Shown: positions 10,962 to 21,999 of the stretch, in pieces
Position numbering within the stretch: the stretch's first letter is position 1
Layout of the letters: every line of letters starts with the position of its first letter
The notes under the pieces: generated by a model
What the model was told of the DNA's origin: nothing
Databases searched by the model: none
What the model saw: the letters and a program-made list of their open reading frames with translations, nothing else
Position numbers and translations under genes: made by a program
Assembly: GCF_043641665.1 (NCBI RefSeq)
Contig: NC_092186.1
Location: 24,057,001 to 24,121,000 of the forward strand
DNA: 64,000 nt
From: Enoplosus armatus
Lineage: Eukaryota; Chordata; Actinopteri; Centrarchiformes; Enoplosidae
Direction of reading: 5' to 3'

Positions 10962-10963
<2 letters not shown>
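9871..10963. other. Unannotated intergenic sequence
   Basis: CT-rich simple sequence at 9868-9901 and a tandem TCAGAAT heptamer near 10399-10420. A perfect octamer ATGCAAAT sits at 10880-10887. No gene seen. Confidence 0.5.
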
Positions 10964-11004
<41 letters not shown>

Positions 11005-11126
11005 TGCTATTTAATCATTAAGGAAATGAAGTGAGGGGTGAAATCTACTGAGGGAGATAGATTTCTATAGAGTCATGGTACATGCTCTATCACAGCAGGC
11101 GCAACACACGCACACACACACATGCG

Positions 11127-11161
<35 letters not shown>

Positions 11162-11181
11162 ACACACACACACACACACAA
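10964..11181. repeat. Facing (GT)n and (CA)n microsatellites
   Basis: GT tract 10964-11003, then about 100 bp of unique sequence, then a compound CA/CG-containing tract 11103-11181. The two are in inverted orientation. Confidence 0.95.
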
Positions 11182-11859
11182 ACCTAAATCAAATCTTTCT
11201 GCTCTGCTACTGATCCACTCTGCACCGTCGCATGGGAACAACACACTCAGCTACTGCAGGGGTGTGTGTGATGCTGTGTGCATATTCATAACTATGTTGA
11301 TAAACAAGTGTTTGCAAACAGTGTTGTAGTGGAGTACACAATTCTGGTGAGACCATAGAGAATGACTACAAACACACACGCGCACAAACACACTATGCTT
11401 ACTACATTAAGATTGTTTTAATATTTTCATCTATTATATTTTTGGCTCGGATGATCAACATTTGCATGTTGATTTGATGGTCGATGAAAGAAAAATGTCC
11501 TGAAATCCAGGGCAGCATTCATGACTAACATTTTATCACATCGGCCAAGTGATACTGTAATATCGCCAGGTTTTAGTCACTTTCTCTCAAAGAAGAAATG
11601 TGCTGTCAGATGATGTGACACGCAGGGAAGCTGATGGCCCCTGCCACACGGCCTGACATATCAGAATGAGTGCACAAATTCTCAACTTTGTGAGCAGGCG
11701 ATGACAACCTGTTAACGCTGCAAGGGCAGCCTGTACAAATGACCACTGTACTGTATGTGTATGGCGACCACCCAGACGGGCTGAACTGGAAAAACCTCGG
11801 CTCGCACCAGATCTTCTCATTTATGACCATCTAAAATCCCTGAACCTCCCTGGCTGCTT
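11182..11859. other. Unannotated intergenic sequence
   Basis: No gene, RNA or recognisable repeat seen. Confidence 0.55.
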
Positions 11860-12152
11860 CACACACACACACACACACACACTCTTTAATAGGAGGATGA
11901 TACAGACGGGGAGTGAAAGAGAGAGGCAAAGGGTGGGTGGGGTAAGAGGGATGAGGGAAATAAACAAAAAGAGGGGAAGAGGAGAGAAGAATGAATAGAA
12001 GGGGAGAGAGGGGGAGATAGGATGAGAGAGAAAAGAGAAAGGGAGGGTAGACGCCTCTTCCACATCACTGCCTTCAATTTAACACAGGTGGTAAAGTTAG
12101 CAGATAACACTGATAGTTTCGCCAAGGCTTCGCATGAGGAATGATACACAAC

Positions 12153-12189
<37 letters not shown>

Positions 12190-12322
12190 TTTCTGCCTCC
12201 TCCAGTATGAAATAGGGGGGTAGGAGCAGAGATGGAGGGAGAGATGCTGGAATCCAAGGACAAAAAAGAAAAGAGGAGAAAAGAGGAGGGGGCTGGAGAG
12301 AGAAAAACCATTAGTCTGCCTA

Positions 12323-12354
<32 letters not shown>

Positions 12355-12360
12355 TGTGTA
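11860..12360. repeat. Microsatellite and polypurine cluster
   Basis: CA tract 11860-11882; nearly pure purine-rich tract of about 160 bp at 11890-12052; CA tract 12155-12187; second purine-rich stretch 12225-12306; GT tract 12323-12360. Long frames on either strand only translate these simple sequences. Confidence 0.9.
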
Positions 12361-12379
12361 GATTGGTAGGTGTGTGTGT

Positions 12380-12500
12380 TTGCTTGTCAATTACACAAAG
12401 CTGAGAAAGTTTATTAACCTCTCAGGCTTGTAGGTCATCTTAGTACCACAGTTTAAGACCTGCAGGTAATTGATGAAGTACACTGTGTCACGCCGACCAC
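12380..12500. promoter_or_regulatory. Conserved-looking non-coding block
   Basis: TTGTCAATTACACAAAGC near 12384 and GTTTATTAACC near 12409, then GCAGGTAATTGATG near 12463. A compact run of homeodomain, SOX and FOX-like cores. Function inferred. Confidence 0.25.
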
Positions 12501-12523
12501 ATCTCCACACCACTGTAACACAT

Positions 12524-12540
12524 CCCCCCCCCCCCCCCCT
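12524..12540. repeat. Poly-C run
   Basis: About 17 consecutive C residues; assembly length is uncertain for such runs. Confidence 0.9.
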
Positions 12541-13017
12541 CCTTTAAATACACCAGTAGCTTATTTAGAAGAACTACTCCCTGCCTGAGGAGGCCTACAG
12601 GTCTGCAACACCAAGCCAATCGCAGCTCAGTGACATGAGCCTGTTCTCCAGCAGCATTCCAAAAATGTACAGTTTTGGGGGAAAACTGGTTAGCCGGTAA
12701 ATTCACCTCCAACCACACGCCTCATAGGCGGTTGGTAAGCTTCAGTAGCTACTCCTCAGTGCTGTTAGTGTTAATAATCAAAAAAATAAATATCATATCT
12801 ACTGCATTTGTTGGTGAAAAATCAGCAAAAACGATATAGCTAAATGGTAAAAAAAAGTACTTCATGATATGCAGTTCAGTTTAGCAGACAGGGAAATTAC
12901 CCTGACATATTAAACACATTTGAATGAACTGGGGAGGCTATCCTGTTTTTAGGATTTCATGCACACAGAAAATAATTCCAAACATAAACCTGACTACACC
13001 AGCTATGCTGACTTTAG
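12541..13017. other. Unannotated intergenic sequence
   Basis: AT-rich at 12770-12930; no gene seen. Confidence 0.55.
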
Positions 13018-13246
13018 AGTCGAAATGATTAGTTGGTCGCCACAAAAAAAGTATTCAGCCTTTCTTAGGCAAAGATTCACTGGTTCCAGCTTCTCAACAG
13101 TGTGGATTTACTGGTTTTGTTTGTCTGATGTGATAATCAGCCGAATGTCTTCAGGTTTTGAAGCATTTTGTCGGACAAAAAAAAAAAAAGAGGATATTTA
13201 GCAGACTGATCCATGATGAAAATAATCGTTAGTTACTGCCCTAGTT
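13018..13246 (-). mobile_element. Non-autonomous DNA-transposon copy (AATAATCGTTAGTT family)
   Basis: Landmarks in order: GTCGAAATGATTAGTTGGTC, GGTTCCAGCTTCTCAACAGTG, then terminal ATGATGAAAATAATCGTTAG and GCCCTAG. I recognise this as a common percomorph repeat with terminal inverted repeats near a GCTGCAAC..CGATTA core. It is diverged and has no coding capacity. A related copy lies at 18920-19225. Confidence 0.7.
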
Positions 13247-13974
13247 GAATTATGAATCCAATATCCCACCAACAACAAAAATAATTCCCATTCAACATCA
13301 TTCAGAACAAAACAAATGTGTAGGTAATACCAGTGGTCTAGTATCACTCAAAGCTAAAGAGTTAGCGTAGCACACTTGGGAAAACCTTACCAGCGACACG
13401 TGGATGACACCACTCGGTGACCGATCAGGACAACTAATATGAGAATTCTCTGATCTGCCACCTCTATGGATCAGGTCTGGTTAAGTTTAAGCAAACAAAA
13501 CTTCCAGATTGGGGTCGATCTTAGTCAAGGCTAGAACCGGAGTATTGTTTTATGAGACGCGTGCCAAAGTCGTATGGTTTGTTGACTCAACTATCCGCCA
13601 CAAAATTCTCCCTACAATGTTTTGTGATGGTATAAGAACATCACGCAAGTGTTGTCTATTTACAACAAATGCGAAGCACTGATTTTCTGGTGAGGACAGT
13701 CTCCAGAAACGTGATGTATTCTTTATTCATTTCTCACTTGCAGCTGTACGCTGACTGACCGCATCCTGCACAACAGTAAAACTAAGAGGCTGTCATTGTC
13801 AACAGCCTCCAGTTTCTCATGTTGTTGTTGAATTCATCTCCTGTCCTCACGGGAAGAAGCTCAATGCGTAATAATAAGGCGGCATGAGCCGCAGCGTTCC
13901 CTCACAACACTTTCCAAAAAAAAAATAAAAAGAATCAACAGAAGTGATGGAGTCTGGCAGGTGAGGCTGTCCTC
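13247..13974. other. Unannotated intergenic sequence
   Basis: Short A-rich run at 13917-13931; no gene or clear repeat. Confidence 0.55.
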
Positions 13975-14220
13975 CTCTTAGACAATCAACGCGTCCCTCA
14001 TCCTCATTAGCAATAAATCAAAGACTCTTGACGAGACGAGAGACAAACACTGTGACTGTCATAATATCCCTCTTTTGTTTGAGGCCGCTGCGTCGTTCGT
14101 TAAGGTGCGATCAAAGCAGCTTAATGATGAGCAGAGGAAGATAAATGAGGAACGGCTCAAACCTTAATGAGTGACGGGAAACGAAGAATAACTACTCTCT
14201 TGTGGATATATTCATATTCG
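13975..14220. promoter_or_regulatory. Candidate enhancer with paired ATCAAAG
   Basis: ATCAAAG cores (TCF/LEF type) at 14017-14023 and 14110-14116; CTTTTGTTT (SOX-like) at 14072-14080; CCTCATTAGC near 14002 and GCTTAATGATGAG near 14119. Unique sequence directly beside a GT microsatellite. Function inferred from motif clustering. Confidence 0.35.
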
Positions 14221-14225
14221 CTGCC

Positions 14226-14272
14226 GGTGTGTGTGTGTGTGTGTGTGTGTGTGTCTGTGAGCTACAAAAGAG

Positions 14273-14308
<36 letters not shown>
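14226..14308. repeat. Two (GT)n microsatellites
   Basis: GT tracts 14226-14254 and 14280-14308, same orientation, about 25 bp apart. Confidence 0.95.
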
Positions 14309-14917
14309 AGCGCAGTTGAGTGTGAATGGAGGTAATGGGCAGTACAGCTGGCCCGCGCTCAGCTTAAATGCTGCCTGATTGTTTTAGCTCATCCTGGGTT
14401 TGATGATGGAGATGGTGCTGTTGTTCCGAACGAATGCATGGTGCAGCACGTGCACATCTGTGGGGCGCTAACAGGTGTGGACGAGACAAGAGGAGAGATG
14501 GTGTGTGTGAGAGAGAGAGAGAGAGAGTTTTGGAAACTATCCCAGCGCCAAGCAGAAGCCAAATTAAAAAGAAAATCAAAGCCTTTTTCCTGTCCACTTG
14601 AAGATGATAGCGCTGTTAGTATTTCAGAGGCGAGGCGTGAATCTGCATTATATAAGCTGTGTTCAGATCAGCTAAATATGGGCAGATTCAATTTAGAGGA
14701 GCCACAATCAGATCATCACAGCATGAAGAGCAGATGGCTGCATGTCGGGAAGTACACAACATATGCTGGTAATGTTTACAGAGGTGAGTCATGCAATTCA
14801 TCCCAGCAAAAGCACAGTGGACGCCCTAACATTACATCCGTTTGTGCTTGTTGAGCGTGTCATTGCAAAACGATGGACATTAATATGATGCTATAACAGC
14901 CTCCGCTCTTCTGGTTT
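14309..14917. other. Unannotated sequence with GA tract
   Basis: (GA)n at about 14508-14527. 14560-14760 is unique and conserved-looking (CCAAATTAAAAAG, AAAATCAAAGCC). No gene supported. Confidence 0.45.
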
Positions 14918-15108
14918 CAGGCTTTCCGCCAGATTGTGGAACCTGGCTACTTGGGATTTCTCCCATTCAGAGCTGCAAGAGCGTTAGTGACGTTAGGTGG
15001 TGGTGCAGGCTGGGCTCTGTGCTCCAGTTCATCCCAAAGGTGTTGGATAGAGTCAGGACTCTGTGCAGGCCAGTCGAGCTCTTTTTCCACCAAACTCAGA
15101 GAAACGAT
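14918..15108 (-). pseudogene. Tc1/mariner transposase remnant, downstream part
   Basis: Minus-strand translation gives ELDWPAQSPD followed by HLWDELEHR. This is the conserved block around the last catalytic residue of Tc1-like DD34E transposases. The usual asparagine-proline residues between SPD and HLW are lost and the position normally held by the catalytic Glu reads Gln (SIQHLW), so it is inactive. It continues on the other side of the inserted element at 17177. Confidence 0.8.
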
Positions 15109-17176
15109 GGGGCTCATTCATCAATATCTTCCCACGTTTTTTTTTCTTAAATTTGTTCTTGAGAAATGCCTTCGTCAGATTCATGACATGTTCTTAAACC
15201 CCAGAATTGTTCGCGTCTGTGCCTCTTAAAATGATGAATCCCATTGTCCTCATAAATTGAAAGCGTGTGCCAGTTATTCCCAATGAGCATAGGTAAACGG
15301 CACCAATCAACATAAAAGGGCGTGAGACTGCAGGGCCGTGTGCAAACACAGACACTGGAAAGAAAAGTTGAGAGAAGAAGTCGAGAACACCCAGACGAAA
15401 AACCTAAAGACGGTGGAGCGCCGGACTCCAAACGTAAGAAAAACTTCCGTAGTTCTGAGTGGAGGTACTGCTGCAGGAAGTGAGGCCAAAACAAATATTG
15501 CCACACAGAGAAGAGACATGGTGACCACCGGAGGGGGAAAGGCTTGCCCAGTCATCCGAGTTGGAAAAGCGCATCTGGGCCATTACTGGCAAGCCAGCAC
15601 CCTCGGGTGTGCCATCAGCTGAGCATTTGGACACAGACCTGGGCCCCGCGTGTCAGCGGTTTCATCTCTTAGGCCGTCTCCTGTCTCAGAATCAGAAGGT
15701 AAGCTGGTTTTTCAGAATGAATACAATTTGACGGTTCATTGTATCTAAAAGTTGTAGCTGTAAAATCAGGGAACATGTGACACACATGTAAACACCAGTG
15801 TGTAAAACCTAAAGGCAGGTGATTATTTTTAATGTGTTCTCTTCTTCATGTGTTACCTAAATACTTAGTTTTTTATCAAAAATGTAAACCTTTGCTTTTG
15901 CGGCATAGACCAAACATTGCATAACTGAAACCTCAAAAATATAAAGGTCTCTACAATGGTTTGATTTTTAGCATTTATTTACTCCCTCTGAGGCAACCAC
16001 CCTCTGAGGTGGGACCTGGCCCCTCACACCCACTACCTTGCTGCAGCAGTAAACCATACACCATTCACCCCACTCAGCTGCCCCCAAATCCGAGCTCAGA
16101 ATGGCCCAAATGCTTACACAGAGAGCCACAACCCCGGCCACAATCTCCGAGACACTTCAACAAATTAACACAAATGCGGAAAAATTAGGATAGAAGTTGG
16201 TGGAGGTAGTCTATAGGTTCTGTATTTTTTTTTTCAAGAATAAAACACAATTTCTCAGCTGTTCTCTTTACACACACCATAACCGGTTCGTAAAGCAGCT
16301 TGCCACCTGCTGTGTCCAAACACGTCCAGTGTCCTTTAAAGATGCCAACAGTACACTCTATGGTGGAGCGAGTACGTGCATGCTACTGATTGAAGGACAC
16401 CCCCCTGGTGCTTCTAAGGGTTGGTGAGTGGTGTCATTAACCAGGGGGCCAGGGCATATCCTCAATCTCCTAATAAAACAAGTCATTACAGGAACAGAAG
16501 CCCACTGTGGCTGGAATTTATAATTACTCAATGATGCGTACCCATAAGCCGCGTGTCTCCAGCAGTTCCTTGTTGCGCACCTCCTGGGAAGTGGGGAGGC
16601 CACATGCAGAAGGTGGTTCTGGGAGTTGCAGATGAGTTGCACATTTATGGAGTGTTGGAGTGTTGGGTAGACCAGCAATAGAATGAACTCCTCTCTTGAC
16701 TGGGACCTGTTCTTCTGCTGCACAGTATCATTTTATTTTGTGTGGCTAATTATTATTCCATCCACAACTCGTGGGAGAGCGCGGCTGATGGATGCCTATG
16801 ATATGAAATGTCCCAGTGGCTAAAAAGCCCCAAGGTGGAGAGCACCTGCACGTGTGGTGGTGTAGGGTTAGACCATCTGGTATGGCTCTGCAGTGCTGGC
16901 TCCAAACTATTGCAAAGCTCCATTTGGACAGCTCTTGGTGGCCTAAAGCGTCCCAAGAGGTACTCGTCACTCTCTGCATGGTCCTGGAAGGTGTGATTTA
17001 ACGTAATAGCCCATTATTTTGCACAAACATGCCACTAGTGTGCTCTTGAGTGTGCGCAAATTCTGTTTTTTTTACCTAAGAACAAATCCCAAATAAGAAA
17101 ATATTGGTGAATGTCAGAATCTCATCGTAAGTGGGTTTTAAGAAGAAATGTCTTGAGCGGTTGGTGAATGAGGCCC
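15109..17176. mobile_element. PIF/Harbinger element nested in Tc1
   Basis: About 2.07 kb bounded by inverted ends: GGGGCTCATTCATCAA at the left (15109) and its near-complement TTGGTGAATGAGGCCC at the right (to 17176). It splits the Tc1 remnant cleanly. It carries a decayed transposase on the minus strand (16283-16979) and, at 15338-15622 on the plus strand, a short frame with RDMVTTGGG that could be a worn Myb-like protein, the usual second Harbinger gene in the opposite orientation. No clear 3-bp target duplication is left. Confidence 0.75.
16283..16979 (-). pseudogene. Harbinger (HARBI1-like) transposase pseudogene
   Basis: Read on the minus strand in order: FLATGTFH (16826-16806) in the N-terminal helical part; HSINVQLIC (about 16651) in the DDE fold; GD then a stop then GYALAPWLMTPLTNP (16470-16420), the GDSGYP-type block with the second catalytic Asp; and ARTRSTIECTVGIFKG (about 16380) with the catalytic Glu. 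The first Asp block is not visible. Several frames are needed and stops interrupt it, so the gene is dead. DDE_Tnp_4 family by motif order. Confidence 0.75.
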
Positions 17177-17215
17177 AGTATCCTTATGGACCTCAGTCAA
17201 ACTTTGTCTGTCACG
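17177..17215 (-). pseudogene. Tc1/mariner remnant, upstream part
   Basis: CTTATGGACCTCAGTCAAAC corresponds on the minus strand to the segment just before the ELDWPAQSPD block, i.e. the continuation of the fragment interrupted at 15108. Confidence 0.6.
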
Positions 17216-17929
17216 CACCCCTTCAGAAGCCGAAAAAAAGTTCATGCCCCCAACTGCAGCAAAAGTGGATTTCAGTGTTATCAATCATTAACAGTACGGG
17301 CCATTGAAATAAACAAAAGATATAGGTTAGCAAAATAGCTTTGCCAGCTTCACCACATGAATCATATTCATGCAACTTTAGGGTCAGCTCAACATCCACG
17401 TCCCCCCTGCAGTGGCTCCACACCTTTCACCATGATGTAGTCCAGTACAACACCACCTTTAACTGTGACCTCAATGCTAAATTGATGAAATGTGTTCAAA
17501 AATGGCCAAAACTGGGAAGGATGGTGAGAAGTCAGTGACACTGACAGCAGGCACTGATAGAGTCGTGTACAAAGGGAGGTGAATAGCTAAGGCCCTCTAA
17601 ACCACGTGAACATCCTGGGTAGAATCAAAACAGGGATAAAAATGAGACCTGGGCGTAGTGCATGTAAACATACCGATTGTCCATCCTGCAACCTTTCCAC
17701 ATGACGCTGGAGAAGCACGACAGCGCAGTAAGTGTTTTCATCTGTGTATGTGTGTTAGCTGCTCAATGACCACACAGCAGCCCTATACCAAAGATGAAAG
17801 TTTACATTTAATGTCGCCCACAAACTCCTCGCTTTTTTTTTTTTCATCTTCTGCCACTTTTCCCTCCATCCACGCCCCAGCAGGGCTCTCTCCAAGCACA
17901 GAGCAGATTACGGACAACGCCGAGCTTCA
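17216..17929. other. Unannotated intergenic sequence
   Basis: No gene, RNA or recognisable repeat; a short poly-T at 17833-17843. Confidence 0.5.
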
Positions 17930-18290
17930 GCTGCCGCCGCCGTTCAAAAGCTAAGACGTTTTAATTTCTTACTTTTTATCGTAGCCACGCAGACCACTTT
18001 CAAACTACTTCCCTTTCGCCCAGTTCCACTTCCAAGCCGCCAAAATCTGCGCCTCTCCCGCCCCAAAATCTTCACTGCCCAACAGTCCCCGGATGACCTC
18101 CCCTCCCTGAAATCTGGCTGGAGCTCCAATCTTGGCTTGATGGGGTGCGTGGAATTAAAAACCAGGCAATTACAGTGAAAAAATTGAAATCTTGTGTTTT
18201 GTATGGGAGTGGTGTGCCGAGGGGGGGAGGGGATTAGGCTAAAGCTGGACTGGCGTTTGAATGGTGAATGAACCGAAGGGTCCCTGAAAG
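17930..18290. promoter_or_regulatory. Conserved-looking non-coding block
   Basis: GGAATTAAAAACCAGGCAAT near 18150 and GTTTTAATTTCTTAC near 17957, with GC-richer unique sequence between. Minus-strand frame without domains. Function inferred, weak. Confidence 0.2.
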
Positions 18291-18540
18291 ACGCCACTTG
18301 TTATTAGAGTGTGTAAACACTGCCAAGCTGCTGAGAAGCTGGTAAAAACACATCGGACATAAAGACGCTGCCTGTGGACACGTCGTATTATCCCTCAGTA
18401 CATTAACTGGCTGCTAAATACTTAGCTTGAGGATTCCAACTGTCCCCCCTCCTCCATCGCTCTCTCTCTCTCTCTCAAAGTATCCCCCCCCTCTGTAATC
18501 TTTTCTAGACAATGAGCGAGAGAGGGAAGAGATATACAGC

Positions 18541-18569
18541 GAAGAGGAGAGAGAGAGAGAGAGAGAGAG
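18541..18569. repeat. (GA)n tract, with CT tract upstream
   Basis: GA-rich purine tract here and a CT tract at 18460-18476; the two are complementary and 65 bp apart. Confidence 0.85.
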
Positions 18570-18919
18570 CCACAGAGATCTACAGTAGAAAGTCTGTTAG
18601 GAGTGCTGGGTTTATCTCTATCTAACACTGTGGGCTAGACACTGATCTTAAGCCACATGAGAGGAGAGTTTATTATTAGAAAGTAAATATAGTGTCAACA
18701 AAATGAGAACAGTTCACTTTTCATACAAATAATCATTGGTAGTAGCAAACCAATCTTTTGTAAGCAGGAAACTTCAACCAGCCAGGAATCACATCCAAAA
18801 TACAAACATTAGTGGAGGCTTTAGACCAACTCGAGACCTCTTCCAGTATACTGGTGTTCTTGCTGCTTCCATGTCCTTTGAAAGGGGTTTCCCGCAATAG
18901 ACTTCACACTCAACTCGAG
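18570..18919. other. Unannotated intergenic sequence
   Basis: Nothing recognised. Confidence 0.5.
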
Positions 18920-19225
18920 CAGCCGCTAACGATTATTTTCAGCGTTGATTATTCCGATTATTTTCTCCATCAATCAATGAATCGTTTCATCTCTTTCAAA
19001 ATGTCAGAACATGGTGAAAAAATCATAATTTCCCTGTGGCCAAGCTCACATACTCATATTCAGTCCCAAACCAGCATATTATCCATAAAGGACCAAGAAA
19101 ACCAGTACATAGAACCAGTGAATTAGTTGGAACTTTGGCTCAATAATTGATTTATCATCACAATTATTGACTATTCATTTTCTGTCAATAGACCAGTCCA
19201 TTAATCTACCAATCATTCTCTGCAG
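18920..19225 (+). mobile_element. Non-autonomous DNA-transposon copy (AATAATCGTTAGTT family)
   Basis: CCGCTAACGATTATTTTCAG at the left end, then GATTATTTTCTCCATCAATC and AAAATGTCAGAACATGGTG, matching the order of the family in the opposite orientation to 13018-13246. Diverged, non-coding. Confidence 0.7.
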
Positions 19226-20279
19226 AGAGAATCCGGGAAATATCACAGGAAATACTGCAGGGTGGTGACTCTCTCTTTTTCTGCTAAACCTGATACGATC
19301 AAGTGTCAGCTTTGCTATTCAGATATAAAATCTATAGAACCTATGAGATGTATTGAAATCCAAACGCCTGGATAGCTAATGCGTTCCTCTTGGCAAACAC
19401 AGTCCAACAAACTGAGCCAACTCATTTACTTTGCAAATGGTTTGACCGCAGGGCGCAACGCTCTCGCCAGACAAACAAACTGAACACATTACGTGCGATA
19501 GTTTATACAACACATGTGGTAAAGAGAACTATAAAAGGTGTCACGAAGTCAGACGCATGCAGCACAGGCGTCATCAGTACTTGAGAACCAGAGTTCAAAC
19601 GTCTTCCTTTACCTACACATTTCAATCATACATTTGACCATGAAAAAATAATCAGTGAGTGAATCAATAAGTGTCACCAGTGGCACGGCTTCTTTTGCTT
19701 ATATAAACTGAAAGCAAACAAACTGTAAGGGGGCAAACATTTTTGCTTTCTGAATCCCGCTTGAATTACGATCGCGTCACGGCTGTTTTTTAAAGCGGAA
19801 AAAGAGGGAATCATATCACCGGCCTGTTCGTCGGTGCACGGCGTCTCAACCAGGATTCTCCGTTTGATTCTCAAGTTGTATGCTTTTGTATTATTTTATA
19901 TAGTCAAAAGTATCAGTATCAGTATGGCGGTATGCAGAAAATGACAGAGAGATTCAGCGAAATTTCCCTTTTTGCCCTGTTGGTGCAGCGTCACACATGT
20001 GCCTGCTGAACTACATGGCTATTATTCTTCATCACTTCCACACTCCCATGATACACATGCAATTTCACCTTCCTCAGTCCATGCCATGCGTCACAGGGTG
20101 CCGTTACAACTGCACAAACCAGACTAAGCCTATATTATTCTTAATATATTGCAACCTATACTCTTTATGTCATTACATCTCTCCCCCACCACCCCCTCTG
20201 GTGCATGAAACCATCTGCATAGTAAGATTACGCCTGTAATTATACAGCCAACAGCATGCATTGTCTCTATATGTCTCAA
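19226..20279. other. Unannotated intergenic sequence
   Basis: No gene. 19740-19860 is a CpG-containing unique patch of unknown role. Confidence 0.5.
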
Positions 20280-20326
20280 ACACACACACACACACACAGT
20301 CACACACACACACACACACACACACA
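20280..20326. repeat. (CA)n microsatellite
   Basis: CA tract with one GT interruption. Confidence 0.95.
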
Positions 20327-21277
20327 AAGTGAGCGTCTGGGCCCTGCAAGGCCATTATAGTAAACCACGTGAGCGGCTCCTATTCACAGCTCTCTATTGT
20401 TCAGACCAAGGTAAGTAGGGGAGCCTTCAGACTGTAACCACCTGCACACACACATTGATGTGGAAATGAGAGGAAGGAGAAAGTGAGAAAATAAATATTA
20501 GGATGTAAAACAGCTGCTTGTTAGAGGTGTACATGTCTGTGTGCGCATGCATTTATTGTTAAAAAAAATGTGATTTGCTTCTTATAGCAACAAGGAATTG
20601 GATTTGCCACCAAAAACGTCAAGTCGAATTCCTTCATCGCTGTGATCCACAAATGGAAGTAAGTAAAAGTAGCCCAACCAACACTTTGCTGGTATGTGCA
20701 TGAACATGAGTGTGTATCTGTGTTTTTTTGTTGTTGTAAATTTTCATCAAAACATACCCATGCCCTTTTAAAAAGGTGCAGATTAACCCAGGTTTTATGT
20801 CCGTGCACACCAAAGAGCTGTTCTAAGTTCAGCTGCATAATTTCAACTAACAAGGTCTTCACACCTACAAAAATGTTGGATCCAATCCAAAAACTGGACC
20901 TGTGGAAACCTGCCAGAAACCGATATGCATAATTTCTTATTTTTTATTTTTAATAAGAGAACTGATTTGAAAGGGACCGGAGGACAGTCGAAAAGAGCAG
21001 CACTACGTCACAGTTAGTTACTCTCCTGTCAAGTGTCCACCAGTAAAAGGTGGAGGTTCTGGCGGTCAGCTCCCAGAGTAAATGTCTGGATGTGAACATT
21101 GTTGTGCTGGAAGAACCTGAGCTGCGGGGGGGGGAAAAACAGACAGTAACAGACCAACGGAGTCTGTGTGTATGTGTCAGATCCCCTATAGCCTGACAAA
21201 AGAGAGAGAGAGGGGGGGGGGGGGATCAGAAAGGATAAACAGGCACACACAACCTCCAGAGGACCTATAGCACATTT

Positions 21278-21279
<2 letters not shown>
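20327..21279. other. Unannotated intergenic sequence
   Basis: Nothing convincing; poly-G run near 21211-21224. A 113-codon minus-strand frame at 20521-20862 shows no domain. Confidence 0.5.

Positions 21280-21309
<30 letters not shown>
21280..21309. repeat. (CA)n microsatellite
   Basis: Pure CA tract of about 15 units. Confidence 0.95.
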
Positions 21310-21311
<2 letters not shown>

Positions 21312-21999
21312 TACAGAGCTACTGGCATCGCACTCTGTAAATGCTGTGTATATCTCTCTAAGGGAAGCAACTGACCTTTTTAATGCTACCTGAAGCTGAA
21401 CTGAAATGCCAATAAAGCTCCTAAAAAAACAGACCAAACAAAGCTAATGAAATGTTTTAAATTACAAACGGGCAGGAAAGGACAAAGACACCAGGAAATG
21501 TAGGAAAGGTAAGGATGCATTAAGTCCACTGGTGCTTAGTAAAGTGGATACAAAAAAAATAAAATCAAAGTTTCTTTGTGTAATGTATTAGTAATAACCC
21601 CCTGAAAGGACACGTATTAGATTTAGATTTTAGTTCATTTTCCATTTTTATGTACCTGGACAGCGCATGTGGTCCTGCTGAGGTTGTTTGTCTTGTGTGA
21701 AGAGTAAACATGTCCAGTACCTTGCATGTTTCAGAAGAAAAGAGCCACTCAACCAAAGCTAATAGGTCAATATTCACAGGAAAGCGCCTTCAGCTGTCTC
21801 AACTGTCAACACAAGAGGATTCAGATTATTAATTTGCAGGGAGAGATATTTTATCAGAGCAAATACAGAGAGCGGACTGCAAGGTAAACTGACGGTGTTG
21901 AAACAGTGAGGCGTTAAGAGGTGAGACTCCGCCTTAAGCGGGGCGACTCGCATTATCTGCATCAACTGGTTGTCAGGAAATCAAACATCAACACCGCGG
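21310..21999. other. Unannotated intergenic sequence
   Basis: Nothing recognised; ATTATTAATTTGCAGG near 21826 is homeodomain-like. Confidence 0.5.

Noticed and set aside
15338..15622. Intact Myb-like Harbinger accessory gene
   Set aside because: Only a TGGG-containing phrase resembles the family; the rest is not convincing, so it is mentioned inside the element entry and not called as a gene.
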